Both the position numbers and the translations under genes were made by a program. From Clostridiales bacterium (lineage in GTDB: Bacteria; Bacillota_A; Clostridia; Christensenellales; Aristaeellaceae): DNA of 11,446 nt. Where the stretch lies: NCBI GenBank assembly GCA_024684665.1, contig JAIKWN010000106.1, positions 1-11,446 on the forward strand. Direction: 5' to 3'. Numbering within the stretch: position 1 is the first letter of the stretch; each line of letters opens with the position of its first letter. The notes beneath the pieces are model-generated. The model ran no database searches and was not told the origin of the DNA. It saw nothing but the letters and a program-made list of their open reading frames with translations. This document shows positions 5,966 to 11,446 of this stretch, piece by piece.

Positions 5966-7722
5966 GGCTTCCCCTCCCTTCCGGACAGCGACAGCGCCCC
6001 GAGCATGGCGGGCAGGGCGTATACGAGAGGAAGGATATAACGGATCTCGCCGGATTTCGGGGAGAACATGGCGATGCCCAGTGTGCACAGGAAGAAGGCA
6101 AAGGGAGCGGCAGCGGAAAACCCGCGGGAAGCCCAGAGCGCCGAAAACAGGAAGAGAAAGGCAAATACCACGCCGCTCACGTAAAAGAGCGAGGACAGGC
6201 CGGGCACGCGCCGCAGTCGGAAATACACAAAGTTGTGGAAAGCGAGACGGAGCCCCTTAAAACCGGAATTCTGCGAAAGGGACAGTTCTCCCGCCTCCGG
6301 GGAATTCAGCGTCAGGCAGAGGATCGTGTTCGAGTCCGAGGGATAGAAGTAGCCGTAAATCATGTTCATCCAGGCCGAGAGAAAGCAGGAAGGATGCCTG
6401 ACCCCGACGGAAATCCAGCCCTTCGCAAAGGAAAGCAGGTCTTCCCCCGTTGCCTCCGGATTCGTCCGGTCCTTCACCGGATCGGAAAGGCGTGGATCGT
6501 ACAGGGAGGCGGCGGTTTCGAGATCCAGGAAGCGGCCCAGATTCTCCGCGTCTTCCGGAGAAACCTCTTCGTCACGGAGTGCGCGGGCAGCCTGCTGGAC
6601 GGGCAGAGACAGGGTTTCCCGCGTTTCTCCGGGAATCACGCCCAGCCGGGGCAGTAGCTCGTTATACCCGGCAAACAGAACGATTGCAGAGAGGAATGCC
6701 GCCGCCGTTCCTTTCCGCCGCCCCGGCAGGCAGGGCAGGAGGAAAACGAGCGACGCCAGCAGGCAGTACGACGCGCTCTTGCGCAGGGCCATCATCAAAA
6801 TAGCGTTTGCCGCGAGACCGGCATAGAATCCTGCACCTGGCCGCTCCTCTTTCCGGAAGAGGATCAGCATCTGGCTTGCGAAGAGCAGGACAAAGGGAAT
6901 GACCGTAGAATCCTTGCCCATGTTGAAGGCGTACAGCGCCGGCACGGGCCAGAGGGCGTAGAAAGCCGCGATCCCCCGGGCGAGCTGCCGCCGCATCCCC
7001 AGGCGGGCCAGCGTCAGCAGGAGATATGAAAGGGAGAACGAGAACGCGAGGATGCTGGCAGCGCTGTAGAGCAGCTGGCCGCGGTTCGCGCTGCCAAGCA
7101 AAAGTCCCAGCTTCATAAAGCCGCCGTAGAGCAGCGTTGTCAGCACGGGATGATGGTCGGACAGGGCGCTTCCGTCCCCGATGTAGCTTGGATACCCGAA
7201 GAATTGCAGCAGCTGATCCCGGGTATCCGCGATATTGAGGCCGGGGGTGTAAAGAAGGAGATACGGCACGCTACCGAGAATCAGGATGAAGACGAGGGAC
7301 GCGAAAAAACGTCCCTCCGGCATTTTTGTATCCTGCTCCGGCGCGGGGATAAGAAGCCCGCACACAAGCCGATACAGCAGGAGAAAACCGGAAAAGGCGC
7401 AGAAAAACAGCGCTGCCATGGCAGCCGCAGCACGAAGCATCGAGGCGGCGTTTTTCATGAGCAGCACATGGCTGTCATAGAGATCGTAGGAACGCCCCTC
7501 CACCCGCATGAAGGAAAAAAGCAGCGAAAGCAGCGCGAAAACGACGCGCTCCCGCCGGGTGGCCCTGAGGCCGGAAGCGGCGCCAAAAAGCAGGAAGCAG
7601 GCGAGAAACAGAAAGCCTTTCGCCTGGAACAGCTCAAAATACGAAGCAAGGGAAAGAGCGGAAAAAACAGCGAGAGCAAAGCACGGCGCGAGGGCACGCC
7701 CCCGCAACAGGGAAAGCTTCAT
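5962..7722 (-). CDS. DUF6020-like polytopic membrane protein (possible GT-C glycosyltransferase)
   Basis: A 586-residue protein with roughly 12 hydrophobic segments. After four or five N-terminal membrane helices comes an outside loop, P-G-L-N-I-A-D-T-R-D-Q (160-170), then S-D-H-H-P (188-192). Acidic residues Asp166, Asp169 and Asp189 lie where GT-C enzymes keep catalytic or metal-binding carboxylates. N-M-G-K-D (267-271), L-P-V-Q-Q-A-A-R (373-380) and the late G-E-I-R-Y (558-562) resemble what I recall of DUF6020 proteins of Bacillota. The function of that family is not established; membrane glycosyl transfer is inference. The start at 7722 is chosen for AAAGGAG 5 bases upstream. An ATG at 7737 overlaps the preceding stop as ATGA but lacks a good ribosome site. 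The 3' end overlaps the next membrane-protein gene by 4 bases, which suggests the pair is made together. Confidence 0.7.
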   Translation of the reverse strand: MKLSLLRGRALAPCFALAVFSALSLASYFELFQAKGFLFLACFLLFGAASGLRATRRERVVFALLSLLFSFMRVEGRSYDLYDSHVLLMKNAASMLRAAAAMAALFFCAFSGFLLLYRLVCGLLIPAPEQDTKMPEGRFFASLVFILILGSVPYLLLYTPGLNIADTRDQLLQFFGYPSYIGDGSALSDHHPVLTTLLYGGFMKLGLLLGSANRGQLLYSAASILAFSFSLSYLLLTLARLGMRRQLARGIAAFYALWPVPALYAFNMGKDSTVIPFVLLFASQMLILFRKEERPGAGFYAGLAANAILMMALRKSASYCLLASLVFLLPCLPGRRKGTAAAFLSAIVLFAGYNELLPRLGVIPGETRETLSLPVQQAARALRDEEVSPEDAENLGRFLDLETAASLYDPRLSDPVKDRTNPEATGEDLLSFAKGWISVGVRHPSCFLSAWMNMIYGYFYPSDSNTILCLTLNSPEAGELSLSQNSGFKGLRLAFHNFVYFRLRRVPGLSSLFYVSGVVFAFLFLFSALWASRGFSAAAPFAFFLCTLGIAMFSPKSGEIRYILPLVYALPAMLGALSLSGREGKP

Positions 7723-7727
7723 CGGCG

Positions 7728-7734
7728 CTCCTTT
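7728..7734 (-). promoter_or_regulatory. Ribosome binding site deciding the start of the DUF6020-like gene
   Basis: AAAGGAG on the minus strand stands 5 bases before the ATG at 7722. It lies inside the alternative reading from the ATG at 7737, which has no such site, so the shorter start is preferred. Confidence 0.65.
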
Positions 7735-8312
7735 CATTCCCGTTCCGGTTTCGGCCTTGGGTCGTCCCGTAGGATCGCATAGAGGCATACGTCTACGTAC
7801 CGGCCTTTATTGTACAGCCTCCCCCGCAAAACGCCCTCCCTGCGCATGCCGCATTTTTCCATCACCCGTCCGGAGGACGGATTGTCCACCTCGTGCTGGG
7901 CCTCGATTCGGTGGATGTCCATCTTCGTGAAAGTATGATGGATGACTTTCGAAAGGGCCTCGGTCATGTATCCCCGGTTCCAGCGCTCTCTCGCTAGGGA
8001 ATATCCCAGCTCCACCGTCGCGTTGTCCGGGTTATAGTCCATATAGCCGATCGTGCCTGCAAGGTGGCCGGTCTCCTTCAGGATGATGCCCCAGCTGGCG
8101 GGTTCGTCCGCCCGGTACTGCCGCCGCTGCCAGCGGCAGAAGTCCTTTGCTTCCGACAGGCGCTTCTGCGCGGCCCAGAGGACGTGCCGCGCCACCTCCG
8201 GATCCCGGCTGTAGGCGAAAACGTCCTCCGCGTCCCGCATGGTAATGCGGCGAAGGATGAGCCTCGGGGTTTCGAGAAGCGGCATGGGGAACAGGGTATT
8301 TCCTCCGAACAT
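7734..8312 (-). CDS. GNAT family N-acetyltransferase (RimJ/RimL type)
   Basis: A 192-residue cytoplasmic acetyl-CoA-dependent acetyltransferase. The N-terminal L-L-E-T-P-R-L-I-L-R (12-21) is the hallmark of the RimJ/RimL group. E-L-G-Y-S-L at 101-106 leads into RERWNRGYMTEAL (108-120), the pyrophosphate-binding loop with Gly114. DNPSSGRVMEKCGMRREG (143-160) is the conserved C-terminal motif. It may acetylate a protein N-terminus, an amino acid or a small molecule; the substrate cannot be told. The ATG at 8312 has GGAGGTG 12 bases upstream. Other readings are the ATG at 8284 and a CTG in the same frame that has GGAGGA 6 bases before it. It lies 9 bases after parB, and its stop overlaps an unused ATG of the next frame. 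Confidence 0.88.
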   Translation of the reverse strand: MFGGNTLFPMPLLETPRLILRRITMRDAEDVFAYSRDPEVARHVLWAAQKRLSEAKDFCRWQRRQYRADEPASWGIILKETGHLAGTIGYMDYNPDNATVELGYSLARERWNRGYMTEALSKVIHHTFTKMDIHRIEAQHEVDNPSSGRVMEKCGMRREGVLRGRLYNKGRYVDVCLYAILRDDPRPKPERE

Positions 8313-8321
8313 GGGACGGAA

Positions 8322-9191
8322 TTACACCTCCCCAAGGAGATCCCAGAGGCGCTGCAGCCCTTCGGCATCCTCATAGGACAGGATCAGCCGGCCCCGGTGC
8401 TCATTGCCCTGAAGGACCGTCTTCATGCCTGTCGCGCGGGAGAGCCGGTCGCAGAGCTCGCGGTATTCCGGAGGCAGCGACGGCGCCTGCTTCTTCTCCG
8501 GTTTTTCTTTCTGTGGGCGTTTTGCTTCTTCTTCCAGCCGTCGAACGGACCAGTCCTCCGCAAGCGTCCGGTCAAACAGAAGTTGCCGAAATCTCGTGTC
8601 CACGATTCCGCAGAGGACCCGGGCGTGGCCGGCGGAAAGGCGTCCCTCCGCCACGGTTTCCCGCATCTCCTTCGGAAGGGACAGGAGGCGCAGAAGATTT
8701 GCCACCGCGGGGCGGCTTTTTCCAAGGCGCTCCGCCGCCTGTTCCTGCGTGAGGCCGCATTCGTCCATAAGAGCGCGGATGCCCGCCGCCTCCTCTAAAG
8801 GATTGAGGTCCTCCCGCTGGATGTTTTCCACCAGGGCAGCTTCCCTGCGTTTGACCTCGTCCCAGTCCCGCAGGACAGCCGGCACGGAGGAAAGCCCCGC
8901 CAGCCGCGCCGCGCGGAAGCGGCGTTCCCCGGCGATGATGGTATAGCGGCCGTCCACGGGGCAAAGCAGCAGGGGCTGCAGGATGCCGTTCGCTTTGATG
9001 GATTCCGCAAGGGCGGATAGGGATTCCGCGTCAAACGCTTTTCTGGGCTGCGCCCGGTTCGGGTCGATCTGCCCGATGGGGATTTCCCGAACGGCGTCCC
9101 GTTCCCCGCCGCGCTCCGCAAAGAGCGCCGCTTCCCCGGCATCCGGTAGAATAGCGGAAAGGCCCCGCCCTAGGCCTGTCTTTCTCGTCAT
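8322..9191 (-). CDS. parB: Chromosome-partitioning protein ParB (Spo0J), CTP-dependent DNA clamp
   Basis: A 289-residue protein of normal Spo0J length. KTGLGRGLSAIL (4-15) is the N-terminal motif by which ParB stimulates the ParA ATPase. The ParB/Srx CTP-binding domain follows, with N-R-A-Q-P-R-K (45-51), GERRFRAAR (88-96) and ENIQREDLNPLEEA (122-135). The helix-turn-helix that reads parS lies at about 147-170 (L-T-Q-E-Q-A-A-E-R-L-G-K-S-R). A charged linker (about 219-240) leads to the C-terminal dimerisation domain. It loads at parS, spreads along DNA and recruits SMC. The ATG at 9191 is 4 bases after the parA stop, with GGGGA upstream. A reading extended to 9410 would overlap parA and lacks family similarity. 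I see no parS site in the window. Confidence 0.95.
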   Translation of the reverse strand: MTRKTGLGRGLSAILPDAGEAALFAERGGERDAVREIPIGQIDPNRAQPRKAFDAESLSALAESIKANGILQPLLLCPVDGRYTIIAGERRFRAARLAGLSSVPAVLRDWDEVKRREAALVENIQREDLNPLEEAAGIRALMDECGLTQEQAAERLGKSRPAVANLLRLLSLPKEMRETVAEGRLSAGHARVLCGIVDTRFRQLLFDRTLAEDWSVRRLEEEAKRPQKEKPEKKQAPSLPPEYRELCDRLSRATGMKTVLQGNEHRGRLILSYEDAEGLQRLWDLLGEV

Positions 9192-9195
9192 GGGA

Positions 9196-9966
9196 TCATC
9201 TCCCCTTTCCGGCCAGCGAGAGGAACTCCCGCGCCAGGTTCTGATAGCTCTCCGCCCCCTGGGAACGGGGATCATAGAGGTGGATGGGCAGCGCGTGGCT
9301 GGGCGCCTCGCTGAGCCGGACGCCCCTGGGAATAACGGTCTTGTACACCTTTCCCCGGAAGACCCTGCGCACCTCCCGCGCAACCTGGGTGCCGAGATTC
9401 GTCCGGGCATCCAGCATGGTAAGGACGATGCCTTCCACGGACAGCGCTGGGTTCAGCTTCTGCACCTTCTGCACAGTACCCATCAGGGCGCCCACGCCTT
9501 CAAGGGCGTAATACTCGCACTGGATGGGGATGAGCACGCTATCCGCCGCGCAGAGGGCGTTCAGGGTAATGAGTCCCAGGGAAGGCGGGCAGTCGATGAA
9601 GATCCAGTCGAAACCGCTCCTCGCTGGGGCAAGCGCTTCCGCAAGTACCCGCTCTCTCGCGTCCATTGCGGCCAGCTCGATTTCCGCCCCGGCCAGACGC
9701 AGATCGCACGGCAGGAGGGACAACCCTTCCTGCGGTGTTTTCCGCAGGGCTTCCCCGAGGGAAGCTTCCCCTGCCATAACTTCATAAATCGTTTTATCCG
9801 TTTCCGCCGCGCGCACGCCGAGGCCGGAAGAAGCATTTCCCTGAGGATCCGCGTCCACCAGCAGCACCCGCTGCCCCAGCGCCGCCAGGCAGGCGGAGAG
9901 ATTGACGGCGGTCGTCGTCTTTCCGACGCCGCCCTTCTGATTCGTAACCGCGATAATTTTGGCCAT
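9196..9966 (-). CDS. parA: Chromosome-partitioning ATPase ParA (Soj)
   Basis: A 256-residue MinD/ParA-type ATPase without an N-terminal DNA-binding extension, as in chromosomal Soj proteins. The deviant Walker A box KGGVGKTT spans 11-18, with signature Lys11 and Lys16. V-D-A-D-P-Q-G-N (37-44) is the switch I region, and F-I-D-C-P-P-S-L-G (about 122-130) is Walker B. ATP-bound dimers bind DNA non-specifically and are released by ParB, which moves or separates origins. It is encoded directly before parB with a 4-base gap. Its own ribosome site is weak (GGAAT 8 bases upstream), and the preceding gene ends 4 bases before the ATG, so translation is probably coupled to that gene. Confidence 0.96.
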   Translation of the reverse strand: MAKIIAVTNQKGGVGKTTTAVNLSACLAALGQRVLLVDADPQGNASSGLGVRAAETDKTIYEVMAGEASLGEALRKTPQEGLSLLPCDLRLAGAEIELAAMDARERVLAEALAPARSGFDWIFIDCPPSLGLITLNALCAADSVLIPIQCEYYALEGVGALMGTVQKVQKLNPALSVEGIVLTMLDARTNLGTQVAREVRRVFRGKVYKTVIPRGVRLSEAPSHALPIHLYDPRSQGAESYQNLAREFLSLAGKGR

Positions 9967-9970
9967 AGGT

Positions 9971-10402
9971 TTATTCCAATTCTCCGTTTTCTTCCAGCAC
10001 CCTCATGAGGAAGGCGCGCTCGTCTTCATCCAAAGGATAGCGCCCGACAAGCTCCCGCATGGCGGCAAAGCTCCCCGCCCGTGCGAGGTCGAAAAGCGCG
10101 TCTTTAAGGGCGGGTTCCGGCTCCCTGTCCCGGTAAGCGAGGGAGAGCAATCGGTCCGATATCTCTTTCAGTTCCGCTGAGCGGACGCGCCGGTTGTCGA
10201 GCATCATACTTCCGTCCGTACGGGCGTATACCGCGTTGAACAGCAGGGAGTCCAACTCATTCCAGACGGTCTCCGGGGTTTCCGTCCGGCCGAAGCGGAA
10301 GAGAACGCGGCTCGCACCGTATACGAGATCCGGCGACGCATTCACAAGCCCGTCGCCAAGCGCATTCCTCAGAAGGGTTTCGATCGAGGAAAGCCGCCCC
10401 AT
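9971..10402 (-). CDS. Hypothetical protein, first gene of the parAB operon
   Basis: A 143-residue soluble protein that I do not recognise. It has no signal peptide or membrane segment and looks mostly helical, with several Leu/Ala-rich amphipathic stretches, an S-R-V-L-F-R-F-G segment at about 31-38, and an acidic C-terminus (L-E-E-N-G-E-L-E). GGGGG-type ribosome site sequence stands about 8 bases before the ATG, and a promoter lies just upstream. It ends 4 bases before parA, whose own ribosome site is weak, so the two are probably coupled. A role linked to ParA, ParB or the replication origin is possible by location only. Confidence 0.75.
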   Translation of the reverse strand: MGRLSSIETLLRNALGDGLVNASPDLVYGASRVLFRFGRTETPETVWNELDSLLFNAVYARTDGSMMLDNRRVRSAELKEISDRLLSLAYRDREPEPALKDALFDLARAGSFAAMRELVGRYPLDEDERAFLMRVLEENGELE

Positions 10403-10428
10403 ACTGCCGCCCCCTTTGCTTTTGCCTT

Positions 10429-10457
10429 ATTCTACACGCATTGACCGCCCGGCGCAA
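10429..10457 (-). promoter_or_regulatory. Probable promoter of the parAB-membrane protein operon
   Basis: On the minus strand, -10 TAGAAT (10429-10434) is 17 bp from a weak -35 TTGCGC (10452-10457). The leader to the ATG at 10402 would be only about 20 bases. The -10 is good and the -35 poor, so strength is uncertain. Confidence 0.45.
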
Positions 10458-10459
10458 GG

Positions 10460-10473
10460 GCAAGCTTGCAAGC
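10460..10473. repeat. Two overlapping 10-bp palindromes between divergent promoters
   Basis: GCAAGCTTGC (10460-10469) and GCTTGCAAGC (10464-10473) are both perfect palindromes that share six bases. They cover the -35 box of the rightward promoter and lie 2 bases from the -35 of the leftward one. This could be a regulator site for both, or chance. Confidence 0.35.
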
Positions 10474-10494
10474 CCACGTGCTTTTGTGTACAAT
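10466..10494 (+). promoter_or_regulatory. Promoter of the metallophosphoesterase gene
   Basis: -35 TTGCAA (10466-10471, four of six consensus bases) and -10 TACAAT (10489-10494) are separated by 17 bp. The expected start is near 10501, giving a leader of under 20 bases that carries GGAGGG. Confidence 0.6.
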
Positions 10495-10517
10495 AAACCG
10501 GACTGGAGGGAACGGAC

Positions 10518-11446
10518 ATGAGAAGAAGCGCGCGCGTGCTGACAGCGGTTTTCCTTGCGCTGTTCCTGCTGCTATCTATTGCCTCGGCGGAAACGAAGAC
10601 GGTGATCTTCGGATCCGATTACCAGTACGGTGGAGGCGTTGGAGGGAATCCGGATTATAATTTTCCCTCGCTTCTCTCGGCGATCCGCCGGGAGGGGCTT
10701 TGGCCGGATCTCGTAGCGCTGTGCGGCGATTACACCAACGGGGGCGCAAATTACGAGGGCAATTCCCTGTTCTGGATCGAGAGCATCACCTACGCGCTTG
10801 AGGAGTTTTTTCCCGGGTTTACGCCGAGAACGGATCTCCTCTTCGTCCAGGGAAACCACGACCGCAACGACGGGGACTTCCCGCCGGACGGTCTCAGGGA
10901 TTACGGCTCTTTCCTCCTGTATGTGATGAATACCCAGACCGCCAACCCCTGGCGACAGGGACGGACCTATGATCAGAGCCGCGCTATCCTGACCTCTTCA
11001 GCGGAGCGTTTTACGCGGGAGCTCCGCGAACGGAGCACCGCGGGCGACCGCCGTCCTCTGTTTATCACAACCCACGTCCCCCTGCATGAAAACGACTGGA
11101 CGGCGAGCAGCGGGGACAACCTGCTTTCTCGCATCCTCTTCGACGCGATCGCGAAAGCGGCCGAAGACCGGACGATCGTGTACCTTTTCGGCCATAACCA
11201 TGGATTTCACGGCGACAGCTCCATCGGCGGAAGCGCAATCTTCCTCGCGCCAGGCGATCAGATCGCGATCCCGGATCCCCTACTGGAGGAGCGAGAGACG
11301 AAGTGCTATACGATGGAAACGCTGAATTTCGCCTATATGAACGCCGGCTATCTCGGCTATACGGATGAGCGGTACAAGGTGGAAAGCCGTCCTTCGTTCG
11401 GGATCGCCCTGGTGGAAGACGACGGGACCGTTACCCTGCGCCGCCG
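10518..11446 (+). CDS. Exported calcineurin-like metallophosphoesterase (3' end beyond window)
   Basis: 309 residues are visible and the frame is still open at the window edge. A signal peptide covers about 1-24 (R-R-S-A-R, a hydrophobic core, cleavage after A-S-A). The metal-binding motifs of the calcineurin-like superfamily follow in order: S-D-Y-Q (33-36, Asp34), C-G-D-Y-T-N (69-74, Asp71), Q-G-N-H-D-R (111-116), T-T-H-V-P (184-188, His186) and F-G-H-N-H-G (224-229). Such enzymes hydrolyse phosphoesters with two metal ions; the substrate outside the cell is unknown. The His usual after the first Asp is Gln36 here, while all other ligands are kept. GGAGGG lies 7 bases before the ATG. It is divergent from the parAB operon. 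Confidence 0.88.
   Translation, partial: MRRSARVLTAVFLALFLLLSIASAETKTVIFGSDYQYGGGVGGNPDYNFPSLLSAIRREGLWPDLVALCGDYTNGGANYEGNSLFWIESITYALEEFFPGFTPRTDLLFVQGNHDRNDGDFPPDGLRDYGSFLLYVMNTQTANPWRQGRTYDQSRAILTSSAERFTRELRERSTAGDRRPLFITTHVPLHENDWTASSGDNLLSRILFDAIAKAAEDRTIVYLFGHNHGFHGDSSIGGSAIFLAPGDQIAIPDPLLEERETKCYTMETLNFAYMNAGYLGYTDERYKVESRPSFGIALVEDDGTVTLRR

Noticed and set aside
5966..6088. N-terminal extension of the 488-residue membrane protein by 41 codons
   Set aside because: It overlaps the preceding gene, is strongly basic and non-hydrophobic, and the start at 5965 has its own strong ribosome site and an ATGA overlap.
9192..9410. N-terminal extension of ParB by 73 codons
   Set aside because: It would overlap the end of parA and encodes Arg/Pro/Ser-rich sequence; the normal ParB N-terminus starts at 9191.
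10475..10480. CACGTG core as a possible parS site near parAB
   Set aside because: Only the central six bases match; the flanks do not resemble TGTTTCACGTGAAACA.
1..11446. CRISPR array, tRNA, rRNA, riboswitch, insertion sequence or attachment site
   Set aside because: No spaced direct repeats, cloverleaf-like sequence, transposase motif or long terminal repeats were seen, and gaps between genes are too short to hide most of these.

Overview
The window looks like chromosomal DNA from a GC-rich member of the Bacillota, most likely an uncultured gut-type Clostridia lineage. Supporting signs are strong Shine-Dalgarno sequences (GGAGG-type) before most genes, sigma-A-like promoters, a Soj/Spo0J-type parA-parB pair, a VanY-type carboxypeptidase and low-GC-style promoter spacers inside GC-rich coding DNA. 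The exact taxon cannot be fixed from the sequence alone. There is no IS element, phage gene, CRISPR array, tRNA or rRNA, and no gene-free stretch reaches 300 bases.

Left part (1-4465). A secreted FMN-binding protein runs off the left edge on the minus strand. Its promoter is very clear (TTGACA, 17 bp, TAAAAT), and a 26-bp near-palindrome lies over its expected transcription start. Divergently, a TetR regulator (443-1039) heads a same-strand run of a threonine aldolase family enzyme, a membrane-anchored VanY-type D,D-carboxypeptidase with a peptidoglycan-binding domain, and a Gfo/Idh/MocA dehydrogenase. Gaps are 21-45 bp and the run ends at a strong hairpin at 4442-4465. The layout suggests that the TetR protein controls the flavoprotein gene; it may also control its own operon.

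Right part (4499-10402, minus strand). Six genes are packed with gaps of 4-11 bp or a 4-bp ATGA overlap, and are read from a promoter near 10430-10457: an unrecognised 143-aa protein, ParA (Soj), ParB (Spo0J), a RimJ/RimL-type GNAT acetyltransferase, a 586-aa DUF6020-like polytopic membrane protein, and a 488-aa GT-C-like membrane glycosyltransferase. The last two are translationally coupled and may act together in glycosylating an envelope polymer or lipid, but that is inference. A hairpin shared with the convergent left operon lies at the end.

Right edge (10403-11446). Divergent from the parAB operon, a promoter with two overlapping 10-bp palindromes drives an exported calcineurin-like metallophosphoesterase that continues beyond the window.

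I do not see a clear new defence, mobile or biosynthetic system. The most useful leads are the TetR operator/flavoprotein pair, the unknown gene in front of parA, and the coupling of chromosome-partition genes to a pair of membrane glycosyltransferase-like genes.
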